From contig NC_014926.1 in the NCBI RefSeq assembly GCF_000185805.1, forward strand, positions 1,358,501 to 1,422,500: 64,000 nt of DNA. Reading direction: 5' to 3'. Position numbers and translations under genes: made by a program. Positions 32,425-42,300 of the stretch are shown piece after piece. The notes under the pieces were generated by a model. It had not been told where the DNA came from and ran no database searches. It worked only from the letters and a program-made list of their open reading frames with translations. Source of the DNA: Thermovibrio ammonificans HB-1. GTDB lineage: Bacteria > Aquificota > Aquificia > Desulfurobacteriales > Desulfurobacteriaceae. Within the stretch, counting starts at the first letter, position 1, and every line of letters begins with the position of its first letter.

Positions 32425-34923
32425 TTAACTACCATAATTCCAAGTTTTTCTATCTTGACTTATAGATGTATGAAATCCGGGAGGGATAGGCTTAAACTCA
32501 GAACTTTCGTTAAAATAAAGTTGAGAGTGGAATTCACGCAAAGATTTTACATCGATTGTATCTACTATGAAAAATGCGTTTTTGCCACCTTTTATTCTAA
32601 TAATATCTCTTTTATAGTCTTTTCTGTAAGGAGCTCTTATTCTAGAATCTCCATACTTGCCAGAATTCACTAAAACTACAAAACAATGAAGGTCGCGCGC
32701 GGCAGACTCAATAATTGCATTAAAATAATCCAAATCCTTATTTAGAGCTACTATAAACAATGCATCTATCTTTCCTCTAAGCTTGCTTCTTAAGTTTATA
32801 TCTGCAATGTCGTAGCAGATAAGATTAGAGAAAAAGAAGTCTTGGTGTTCATAGACGACTTTTGGAGTATCATCTGCCTCTTTGTGTATATATTTATGAC
32901 CTTTAATAAGAAGAGATTCCCTCGGAGAATAGTGCACTTTTTCTTCTTCAATTAAAATATAAAAGTGCATATAGGGCGTTTCGGAGTATAATAAACTATA
33001 GACTGGATTTATTACTCTTTTATTCCTAAATCTATATTCACCCCCACTTATTAAAGATGTCTTTCTGGAAAAAAGAGGTTGTGAAACATAGATTACCCAA
33101 TCCTTCGGTAGGGCAAATTCGGGAAATAAAATATAATCAATATTATGTCTGCAGTTGATCACACCATTTATTATACGTATCAGTTGTTTAAATTTTTCTT
33201 TTGTTCTTGTTTCTTTTCTCTTTAGCTTAAGCTCTACTTCTTTCTCTTCTACAATAAAATTTGTCATACCAACATTAATAGTATCTTTTGTATCTTCCTT
33301 GCGTATAGCTATTTTCAATAAAACATCTCCTTCTTCTTGGATATTGATAGGAGAACTATAAAGGAGCACACCTTTTCCTAGTAGTAAAATTAACTTTATT
33401 AAATCTTGCAAATTTTCTGAGGTTATGATTCTTGAGTTCTCGCTTTTGCCATTTTGATTATATAGGTTTTTGTAATCTACTATAGAAAACAGGTATATAT
33501 AAGGTATCCGTATTGAAGGAAACAAAAGGAATCTAAAAAGTTTGTTTAAATCTTTTATCTTATCATTTTCTTTAGCTATGTCTTCCTCTAATACTTTAAG
33601 TTTATCAAGTAATTCTCTGAATACTATTTTAAATAGCTCGTTTTTAGGTTCCTGCTTGGGCATAGGTTGGGTAATATTGATATCACTAAAATATTCCTCT
33701 AAGAATTCCCATCTATGTTCAAAGTTAATTAGGAATTCAAAAATTTTCTCTCTTAACTCCAAGTTGTGCATTTTTAAATTTTCAATAAAATCCTTTTTTA
33801 TCTTAAGATATCTATCCTTTGCTTGAATGAAGTCTAATAGTTTATCGCTTGGAATGGCAATAGATATATTATGTTCTACAATCCGCCTTAAGTGTGATTT
33901 AAGTTTGGTTTTTATAGGTTTTGCTTCTTCATCTTTAAAGCACATAAGTCCCTTTATCTCTACTTTGTTAACCGCGTTAATGAGTTGAAATATCTCATCT
34001 TTTAAACAAAGAATTTCTTCTTTATCACTATTCCATGCCATAAGTTGTATTAGCTGCAGAACATTTTTGATATTCTCAAAGAAATTTACGGGGTCTAATA
34101 GTAGTGTTTTAATTTCTTTGTATAGTTCTTGCCTTTCATTTCTCCACTCATTACTGGGCAAATACTTACTTTGCTCCCTTAATTTAGAGATTAGGATTGA
34201 CATTCCTAGCCTACGAATTCTAACCTTGTCTACTTTTCTCAGATTATCGCCAAACTCGCCTTCAGAATATATTTGAAATACCTTTTCTAGAAGGACAGAA
34301 CTTTCATCTATAAAATCTGGCATAAGTTTACGAAGACTGGAAATTTCATTGATTTCTCTTTGAATAGCATTGATTACAGAAGGAGTAACACCTTTGGATA
34401 GGAAAAAATTTTTCTGTTTTTTTGAGTTAATTTTTATCGTTATTTTTGGACTTTGCTCACTTTCATTTGGTTGAGCAAGAGGAAAAATATATTCATCTTC
34501 GTATTTCTTTAAGCTGCCTTTAAGTTTTCTGGAGAAAAGCGCTTGTAAAGGGTCTTTATTAAAATCAATTTTATCCCCTTTTAATATTATGATAATATCG
34601 TCTATGTATCTCCCGTAAAATAGAGCACTGCTTTCATCATTAATGAATTCATCAAATTCTCTAAGGTAAAGGTTAGCCAGTATCGGTGATGGTAAAAAGC
34701 CTATAGGGAGTCCTCGGGAATTTACTTTTTCATTCCATGTTTCTATTATTTTGAATAACCTTTCATTTAAATTTTTAAGATTCTCTTTATCTGCTCCACC
34801 TTTTTCTTCTATTATGTTCTCAACTAGCTTTTTACAATAGTTTAGGTTAATGCTTGGATAGAAATCGGATATATCCAGAGTTAAGACTAAAATGTCATAA
34901 TCTTTGTGTAGCTTATTTATCAT
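32425..34923 (-). CDS. reverse transcriptase-nitrilase fusion (DRT type 1/UG1-like), main open frame
   Basis: The 832-codon frame holds reverse transcriptase motifs A (VLTLDISDFYPSIN, D17), B-like (RGLPIGFLPSPILANLYL) and C (YGRYIDDIII, YIDD at 106-109). A long helical region (about 190-560) follows, then a carbon-nitrogen hydrolase (nitrilase) domain at about 586-800: catalytic-type Glu in DYILFPEFALP (E602) and Cys in SNLICYDIAD (C703). An RT with a C-terminal nitrilase domain is the architecture of type 1 defence-associated reverse transcriptases (UG1; related groups also have it), which protect against phage. The ATG at 34923 is probably not the true start: the same frame is open to 35178 and carries RT-like sequence (IFYAPIEIHIFSALW), and the N-terminus lies in other frames up to 35470. 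Confidence 0.85.
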   Translation of the reverse strand: MINKLHKDYDILVLTLDISDFYPSINLNYCKKLVENIIEEKGGADKENLKNLNERLFKIIETWNEKVNSRGLPIGFLPSPILANLYLREFDEFINDESSALFYGRYIDDIIIILKGDKIDFNKDPLQALFSRKLKGSLKKYEDEYIFPLAQPNESEQSPKITIKINSKKQKNFFLSKGVTPSVINAIQREINEISSLRKLMPDFIDESSVLLEKVFQIYSEGEFGDNLRKVDKVRIRRLGMSILISKLREQSKYLPSNEWRNERQELYKEIKTLLLDPVNFFENIKNVLQLIQLMAWNSDKEEILCLKDEIFQLINAVNKVEIKGLMCFKDEEAKPIKTKLKSHLRRIVEHNISIAIPSDKLLDFIQAKDRYLKIKKDFIENLKMHNLELREKIFEFLINFEHRWEFLEEYFSDINITQPMPKQEPKNELFKIVFRELLDKLKVLEEDIAKENDKIKDLNKLFRFLLFPSIRIPYIYLFSIVDYKNLYNQNGKSENSRIITSENLQDLIKLILLLGKGVLLYSSPINIQEEGDVLLKIAIRKEDTKDTINVGMTNFIVEEKEVELKLKRKETRTKEKFKQLIRIINGVINCRHNIDYILFPEFALPKDWVIYVSQPLFSRKTSLISGGEYRFRNKRVINPVYSLLYSETPYMHFYILIEEEKVHYSPRESLLIKGHKYIHKEADDTPKVVYEHQDFFFSNLICYDIADINLRSKLRGKIDALFIVALNKDLDYFNAIIESAARDLHCFVVLVNSGKYGDSRIRAPYRKDYKRDIIRIKGGKNAFFIVDTIDVKSLREFHSQLYFNESSEFKPIPPGFHTSISQDRKTWNYGS

Positions 34924-35470
34924 GTCAATAGCATCTTCTCTCCATTGGGAATACTTATAGTAGTAAGGAATAAATATCCCAGGATATGCTTCATCATAGC
35001 TTCCTGATTTTGTTTCTTGACAAGAATCCAGTATAAGATTTCTTTTTAATCTACCACCATAAATATAATCTGGAAAACTTTCGTCCAGGAGACTTCCTAT
35101 TTTTTCTATCCATAAAGCACTAAATATGTGAATCTCTATAGGTGCATAAAAAATTTTCTTAAAATCAAAGTTCCTTTGCTAGCTTTCTGCATAAGATGTT
35201 GCTTACTATTTGTAATTAACACTATTGCCTGCTTATTAAAGTCATCGTCCAGCTTGAAAGAATGAGGGTATAAGAAGTAAGCATTTTCATCTATAAATTT
35301 AAGAAGTTCACCTTTTTCTATGCTACTTGCTACTTGTTTTATTTTAGAGAAAAAGGAAAGTTCAAAATTTAAAAGGTCTTCCCTATAGATATCTGGGTCC
35401 AAGCTACAAAGCTCATTTTTACTTTCCTGTATAGTCTCGCTATTCCATATTCAAACTCAGTAAACTCCAT
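34924..35470 (-). pseudogene. 5' part of the RT-nitrilase gene, split over three frames
   Basis: An ATG at 35470 directly follows the methylase stop (TAAATG) and begins MEFTEFEYGIARLYRKVK. A -1 shift at AAAAA (near 35416-35420) enters NELCSLDPDIYREDLLNF and an 88-aa frame (35136-35402). A second -1 shift at TTTTTT (near 35150-35156) enters KIFYAPIEIHIFSALWIEKI and runs on into the main frame at 34923. The segments join into one continuous RT N-terminus; the complete protein would be about 1015 aa. As read, the RT cannot be made whole without two slips or two missing bases. Confidence 0.7.
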
Positions 35471-38400
35471 TTAAACACTCCTCGCTTTTTTGAGGCGGTT
35501 TTGGACAAGCTCGGCGACAGCGTAGTAGACTTCTTTGCGTTCTTCTTCGGTTAGGCCAAGGGCGTCAAAAACTATGTCGTCAAGAGCTTTGCGGTCGGGG
35601 AGTGGATTGGGTTCCTGTTCTCTTATTGGTCTGTTTGGGTCAAAGCCAAGTTCCTTGAAAATGGAAAAAATTTCCCGTTTAAACATCGCAGGTATTTCTT
35701 TTACACCTTGTACAAAAAACGTAAACTTATTCCTAACATCATCTACTGGAAGCTCTATTATTGTTATAGCTCCCGTCATTTCCCTTGCCATTGTCTCAAT
35801 AAACAGTCTATCTAAAGTAGCATTTAAAGATACTACAAAATCTAAATCAGAAATATTTTTATCCTTCAGTTTAACATAATAGTTCCTTTGGTCGGTAGGA
35901 TAGTTATTAATATTCCAGAAAAAAGCATAACGCTCTCCTATACTTTTCCACCAAAGAAATTTCATATCTTCTTTCACTGATATTTGATACCAAAAGTTCC
36001 TACCCCTACAGGTAGGTCTCCTATTAAAACCTTGCTCCTCTCCCCACTTTATGTAGTCAAGAGCAAAGGTTCTTTTCAATTCCTTTTTAGTTTTATTGCA
36101 TAGGAAAATCCTGTATTTAGGGTCTTCTTCTCTAACTATAATTGTTTTAAGCTCTCTGGGGCTTTTTATAACTGGCCTGAGAAACTCCCTTTCAACGAGG
36201 AAAAGTTTGTAGTTTTTTGCGTTCTTTCCCCACTTGCTCGGTTTTATGATTCTGAGTCCTGCTTTTCTTATCTCTTCAACTGAAGTGAAATCCCTCAGGT
36301 TTTCAACTCTTTCAAGTTCGCCATCCTCAACTTTATCAGTTAAATCCTCAACGTAGAAAAATTCGTTTGCTCCTGTTTTTATTCCAAATTTTACTTCTGC
36401 GATGTCTCCAAGCCTTACAAATTTCCCTTTTCCTTTTCTAAGTATTGTAAAGAAGATGTCGGGAGCTCTCAGGAATTTCCCTCCCCACTTGTTCCCTTCA
36501 TATTTTCCGTCTCTCGTTCCGTCCTTCAGGAGGTCTTTATGCTTAATGGGGAATAGTCTGAAAGCCTCGGTCTTTATAACGTTCTCTGAAAGCTCCGGGA
36601 GCTCCGCCTCCTCTACCCTGGGCTGGGCTTTCTCTATGAAATTCAGATATTCCTTAAACTTCGGGCTTTTTACTACCTCCTCAAAGGGAATTTTCCACAT
36701 TACGAACTTGACTACATTCTCAAGATTTTCCTTCTCTCTCCTCTTATCAGTTGGAGCAGAAATGAAGGTTATCACCGTGTTAACATCAGCCTCTTTAAAG
36801 CTCCTTTTACTTTGATTATCGTTAATAGAGTAGATTTTCGTTCTTTTCAGAAGGAATTCCTGAAGGGTTTTACCAAATCCAACGTCAAGCCAGGAGTTTG
36901 AGGTTATGAAACCAAGAGTTCCTCTCTCATTAAGAAGACTGAAACCTTTAAAGTAGAAGTAAACATATAAATCAGCCTTGCCATCTGGTTTGAATTCTCT
37001 GCCGTATAAGGTTTCAACCATGTTCCTCAATTTCTCTTTATACTCTCTTTTAAGTTTCTTCCATTCACTCTGAGAGTAACCCTCCTCACTTTCGCTTGGT
37101 GGGGCTATGAGTTCCTGTCTTACATAGGGTGGGTTGCCTACTACCAGGTCAAAACCTTTTTTTTCGCCTTGAAATACTTCAACAAAATCTATATCCCAGA
37201 TGAATGGACGCTTACCTTTTTCAAGAGTACTTTTGACTTTTTCCCAGAATTCTTTTTCTTTTTCAAATCGTTTAAGTTTTTTCTTAAACAGTTCTTCCAT
37301 CTTTCTTTCTTTACCAAAAAGGTCTTTTTCATACGACGGGGAAGATTTTAAATTTGCCATTTGTTGTTCTATATGGTAAAGTTTATCCTCTATTATTTCC
37401 ATAAAGAGTTGAAGTTCTTCATGCTCTATCTCTTCCTTCTTGGGTGCTCCAGGTTTGTTTTCAATATATAGAAGTTTTTTCCTCTTAAGCTCTGTTATTT
37501 TCCTCTTTATTGAGGGAGAAAGAGGTAGAGCTGACTTAAACTCAGGTCTTTGACTCCTTAGAATTGAGAAGTCTAAGTTTCCAAATTCCTCAATAAGGCT
37601 GTCTCCTACTCTGATTTTAAAAGAAAGGTTTGGAAGAAGGGGATTGAGCCAGAGTTTTTCTCTGCTAAGGTCGGCCTCAACCATAAGGAAAAGCCATAGG
37701 CGGAGCTCCGCAATCCTGGCGGCCCACTCCATTACATCAACGCCGTAGACGTTATTCTCTATTATCTTTTTCCTTATGGCGTAGCCGCTTTCTACAACAT
37801 TTGGGTCAAACCTGTGAAGCTTTGAGTAGAGGTGATAGAGGGTATCAACAAGTCCGACAAGAAATGCACCACTACCGCAGGCAGGATCAACAACTTTAAG
37901 CTCGTCAAGAGCTCTCTTTAGTTCTTCAAAGGTCTGACGGTTTTCAGGAAGGAAATCATCATCGAATATGAAGTCATAAATGGTCTCTTCAGATAAAGAG
38001 GTGTTTTTACGCAGATAGTAGATTAAGCTCTGAGTTATTATAAACTTGATTTCTGGCTCTTTAGTATAGACAATTCCCTTTGTAACTCCCTCTATATCAA
38101 TTTTGGCCTCAGGGTTTTTCAAAACCTCTTTAGAATCAAGGTGAACGAGCTTTTCATAGATTGTCCCGATAAATTCGGGGTTAACCGCCAGGTCCCTATC
38201 ATCTTCAAGGTCTTCAACCATCGTGAAGTTGTAGCCGTTGAGAAACGGGATTATTCCTTCCTCTTCTTTACCAAGTTGGTCACTCTTTAAGAAGAATTCA
38301 TCAGGAATTTGAAAGTCAACTCTGTCATAGTCGTTCTCTGAAAAGAGACCGCCATTTAAGTAAGGAGCCCTAATGAAGAGCTCTTTTACCTTTTCAGGCA

Positions 38401-39307
38401 AATAGGAGTATTTAGCAGGAATTTCTGCTCTTTTCTTTCCCATGTCCTGACTGAAGGCTGAGAGGCAGAGAGGCTTTAACCACTCTGAGTAAAAGGTTCC
38501 CCCTTTTTCAGCTACAAACTTTTTGTACTCTGAAACGAGAAAATCTATTAGCTTTTGGCCATTAAGCTCCTCAAACCACCCTTCCTTTTCCTGAATGAAG
38601 TAGATGAAAATTAACCTGTTTAAAAGCTGATGAGCAGCTTCTTTTGAAAAACGCTCTGGAGTTTTTGCACTCTCAGGGAGCTCTTTCCCTTTTACCTGAT
38701 TATAGATTATTCGCCAGAGGTTCACAAATCTTTTTATATATTCCCTAAAAAACCTCTTATTTAGAGAATCTACACTAAAAACCTTAAGGAGCTGACCTGT
38801 GGTAGGATTTTTAAGGTTGAATAGCTCTGACAGTTGAAGATAAGTCGTTTTCGAGACTTTCCCTTTTCCTACTATAAATGAGAAACGCCTGAAGTTGGTC
38901 AGTTTTTTATCAATCCTGCCGTCCTTTTCGCTCCTTTCATAATCCATCTGAACGTAGGAAAGGCGCCAGATAGGGAAGTCGTCAGAGTAGAAGGCTACCA
39001 GAGCTCCATCTTTGCCCTCTCTTTCAAGATGATGAACGACAAAGTCTCTGTGGTATTTCCGAAGTTTATCTGGAGAAGGAACTTTCACTATTAGGAAATC
39101 TATATTGTAACCCTCCGAGTCTTCATACTGGCCAAGGTGCTCCGCCTCAAGTATTTTTCCTGAAAACTTCTCTTCTATCGGAAGGAGCTCACCTTCGAAC
39201 CTAATATCTGCATCCGGAAACACTGTATAGAGGAATTGAACAAAATTCTCTCTATTAAACGCGTTTTCTATCAACTTTCTTAAAGTTTTACTAACCTTCA
39301 CTTTCAA
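35471..39307 (-). CDS. large Eco57I/BREX-like adenine-specific DNA methyltransferase
   Basis: The 1278-aa protein has the N6-adenine methylase motifs: SAM-binding motif I VVDPACGSGAFLVG (about 472-485), YGVDVMEWAARIAELRLW, and the catalytic NPPY (725-728, in DLVVGNPPYVRQE). The first 450 residues form a helical domain as in Type IIG, PglX and DISARM-class methylases; the C-terminal part (LGDIAEVKFGIKTGANEFFY onward) looks like a target-recognition domain. With the PLD-helicase gene just upstream it makes a two-gene restriction-type system; a nuclease domain of its own is not evident. The gene is intact, AT-rich relative to its surroundings, and probably acquired horizontally. Confidence 0.85.
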   Translation of the reverse strand: MKVKVSKTLRKLIENAFNRENFVQFLYTVFPDADIRFEGELLPIEEKFSGKILEAEHLGQYEDSEGYNIDFLIVKVPSPDKLRKYHRDFVVHHLEREGKDGALVAFYSDDFPIWRLSYVQMDYERSEKDGRIDKKLTNFRRFSFIVGKGKVSKTTYLQLSELFNLKNPTTGQLLKVFSVDSLNKRFFREYIKRFVNLWRIIYNQVKGKELPESAKTPERFSKEAAHQLLNRLIFIYFIQEKEGWFEELNGQKLIDFLVSEYKKFVAEKGGTFYSEWLKPLCLSAFSQDMGKKRAEIPAKYSYLPEKVKELFIRAPYLNGGLFSENDYDRVDFQIPDEFFLKSDQLGKEEEGIIPFLNGYNFTMVEDLEDDRDLAVNPEFIGTIYEKLVHLDSKEVLKNPEAKIDIEGVTKGIVYTKEPEIKFIITQSLIYYLRKNTSLSEETIYDFIFDDDFLPENRQTFEELKRALDELKVVDPACGSGAFLVGLVDTLYHLYSKLHRFDPNVVESGYAIRKKIIENNVYGVDVMEWAARIAELRLWLFLMVEADLSREKLWLNPLLPNLSFKIRVGDSLIEEFGNLDFSILRSQRPEFKSALPLSPSIKRKITELKRKKLLYIENKPGAPKKEEIEHEELQLFMEIIEDKLYHIEQQMANLKSSPSYEKDLFGKERKMEELFKKKLKRFEKEKEFWEKVKSTLEKGKRPFIWDIDFVEVFQGEKKGFDLVVGNPPYVRQELIAPPSESEEGYSQSEWKKLKREYKEKLRNMVETLYGREFKPDGKADLYVYFYFKGFSLLNERGTLGFITSNSWLDVGFGKTLQEFLLKRTKIYSINDNQSKRSFKEADVNTVITFISAPTDKRREKENLENVVKFVMWKIPFEEVVKSPKFKEYLNFIEKAQPRVEEAELPELSENVIKTEAFRLFPIKHKDLLKDGTRDGKYEGNKWGGKFLRAPDIFFTILRKGKGKFVRLGDIAEVKFGIKTGANEFFYVEDLTDKVEDGELERVENLRDFTSVEEIRKAGLRIIKPSKWGKNAKNYKLFLVEREFLRPVIKSPRELKTIIVREEDPKYRIFLCNKTKKELKRTFALDYIKWGEEQGFNRRPTCRGRNFWYQISVKEDMKFLWWKSIGERYAFFWNINNYPTDQRNYYVKLKDKNISDLDFVVSLNATLDRLFIETMAREMTGAITIIELPVDDVRNKFTFFVQGVKEIPAMFKREIFSIFKELGFDPNRPIREQEPNPLPDRKALDDIVFDALGLTEEERKEVYYAVAELVQNRLKKARSV

Positions 39308-39366
39308 ACCATCCTCCTTTACTTTCTGAGGAATCTTTATTTAGCCTTCTATCAAATGATAACAAT

Positions 39367-42300
39367 TCATAGCTCCAAGTTCCTCTCCTTTAGAAACAGC
39401 TGAGAGAGAATCACTTCCAGTTCTTGGTTATCAAAAAATCCAGACTCTTCAGTAGGGCTTGAATATCTCTCAACAAACTCCTTGAGAATCTTTACCTTTT
39501 TAGGAATATCACTCTTAGACGTAACAACCTTGTAAATTTCTCTAGCCACAGATTTCGGAAGTCCGCTCTTATTTATAATATCCAGAGCTTCCCTAATTAC
39601 TTGTTTGCCCTCTTTAGAAACCCTCCCCCTTAAGGCCTTGAGTTCCCTAATAAGGCTTTTCTCGTAACTTTTTGCACCAGTGGCTGATTCATGTTTAAGC
39701 TGATTAAGCTCAGATTCAAAGGCTCTGACGTTTTCAGATAGAAGTTTATGGAAAAGCTCACGATTTAAAGGTGCTCTTCTTTCGTCTTCGTCTGCCTCAA
39801 GAAGTTCCACCGCCTCAAGGAAGTCAATCTCTCTGGCCGGCTTATCCTCGTAGCAGAGGAATATTTTCTTTACATTACCCTTCTTTAGAAGGGTTATAAG
39901 GAAGTTCTTATTCCAAAAGCGGCAGGAGCGGGCCTTTTTGGGGAATTCCTTTATTTGCTTGTATAGTTCCGGATTCTCTTCTTTAACTTTTTGAAGTTTC
40001 TTTAAGTAATAAAGGAGAGAGTTATCGTCTTCTTCCTCAACGGAAGCGTTTATCTTCTCAAACAGACCGCGGGGAGAAGTTTCCTCTTCTTCGGTTAAGT
40101 ATTTAGCATCCTCCCCAAGGGCTTCGTGAAAAGCCTGTAGTTTAGCTACAGCTGCAGCCTCAAGGCCTATCTCGCTTTCTGTTTTCTCAACTGGGAAGAA
40201 ATTAAATATATGGATTTCGCTAAAGGTTGTTCCTACCCTGTTAATTCTTCCAACCCTTTGTAGAACCCTCGTCGGGTTCCAAGGAATGTCGTAGTTTATT
40301 ATAACATTAGCACGGTGAAGGTTTATTCCCTCGGCCAGAACATCTGTAGTTATCAAAATTCTTATATCGTCCTTCTGTTTCTCTTTAGGAAGATTTGGGT
40401 CAAAGTTTTCAAGGATTTTATCCCTTTCGCTCCTTCCAGAAGTAGAGGTATAGGAGATTACACTGTTTCCAAACTCCTCTGCTAACTTTTTCTTGAGATA
40501 CTCGGCAGTTTCTGCAAATTCAGTGAAAATTAAGATTTTCCGCGCCTTAGTGAGCCTTTCATCTTTCTCCAGAAGTCTAAGGAGCTCCTCTACTTTAGGG
40601 TCAGACTTAACTTTACTCCACTTACTATAGAGCACCTCTATCGCTTTAACGTCTCTTTCCAAATTTTCATAGAACTCTCCCGTGAGCTGGTTTTTATCGT
40701 AAACCGTAACCTCTCCATCTTTTAAAATTTTTTCCAGGTCAAAACTGTCTGACTCTTCCACTTCAGCAAGGAGCTCCTCTATCCGCTCGTAGACGTTTAT
40801 CTTCTTGCTCATGTAGACTTTACCGCTCCTCTCAAACTCCTCAAGAACCTGCTTATGGGACTTTAGGAACCTCTCAAGGGAACTGACGAAAGAGTGAAAA
40901 CTACTCTCAAGGCGCTTTAGGAGAAGAACCTTCATAAGGCCTGCAAGGTTTCTCTGGGAAAGGCGTTCTATGTTTTCAGTTGACCTCTTTCTCAGGTAAA
41001 GAGCAGGAGTGTACCTTGCATAGGTCAAGCTTTTAATAGTGGCTATAGTCTCGTTAAAAAGGCTATCAAGTTCCTCATCAAGCTGATAGTAAACCTTTAC
41101 CGGTTTATTAACTTTAGGGAAGGTTACTCCTTGCTTCTCAAGGTCTTCCCTATAAAACTCCATTACCTCTTTTCTCGTCCTCCTTACCATTACATAGGTA
41201 AATACCTTTTTCCTGATTTCTTCTCCAACTTCCTTTAAGACTTTTCTATAGAACTCCGGGTTCTTCTTTCTATCTACTTTCTTTATTTTATCCTCAAGTC
41301 TTTTAAAGAAAGCGTCTATGCTGTAAATCCCTGGAATTGTAGGCCTTTTTTTATCCTGAAAGAGAAGAAGCTGAGCCCTTACATCTGAAGGCCTATTGTT
41401 ATAAGGAGTCGCCGTAACCAAAATTACATTCTTCTTTCGACAGATTTCGTGAAGAACCTTATAACTCTTTGTATCTTCATTCCTAAACCGGTGAGCTTCA
41501 TCAACTATTACAAGTTTATAGTCATCAAAATCCTTAGGGTCAAGGGAGGGAAGCTTTCCAGCTGACTCTACCAGAAAACCGGGAACAAGGAATTTCCTTA
41601 AAGTCTCCTCCCAATAATCTTTTAAGTGTGGAGGTGCAAAGACAAGAGTTCTTTTTCTAAGCTTTGAGGCAAGCATTGCTGCAATGAAGGTTTTCCCGAG
41701 GCCAACAACATCTGAAAGGAAAACTCCACCGTGAGTTCTCAGCTTTTTCTCTGCATCTATAACAGCTTCAACCTGATATTGGAGCTTCTTAAAGCCCTCT
41801 GGAAATGGTATATCCTCTTCATTCTCGACATCAATCTGCTCTCCAAAAAACTCATAGAGAAACTTCAGGTAAAGTTCATAAGGGGTAATTTCATCGTTAA
41901 GCCAGGTTTTCCCTTTTATGGTGGCAACGATATCTGCTGAAATATCTATACACTTTTCCCAGAGTTCTTCAAACCGCTCAATTGCAAATTGAACGTCAGT
42001 TGCATTTTTCAGTTCAACGTTAAACTCAAGGTTATCCTTTAAACCTGAAATGGTAAAGTTTGAGGAGCCCGTGATAACCCTACCAAAATCTATCCCGCTC
42101 CTGCTCTTAAAGATGTAGAGTTTCGCATGAAGGGGAGAGTACGGGTAATACTTTATCTGAAGCTTACCTTCCTCTATCCAGTTGATAAAGTCTCTAATTG
42201 CCTCTTCTTTCTTAAAACTCTCTTCAAAAGAGGCCGAAGAAAGCTCTTCAACAACCATATTAAGATACTCTTCTTTCTGCTTCTTTATATTCTTAGCTAA

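Noticed and set aside
35150-35156. Programmed -1 ribosomal frameshift on the T6 run as the normal way to make the RT
   Set aside because: The zero-frame codons are TTT TTT ATG, not a canonical X XXY YYZ heptamer, and a second shift at A5 would also be needed; kept only as one possibility in the frameshift finding.
35136-35402. Separate 88-aa gene upstream of the RT
   Set aside because: Its sequence joins smoothly to the RT N-terminus on both sides after one-base corrections, so it is a piece of the RT gene and not its own gene.
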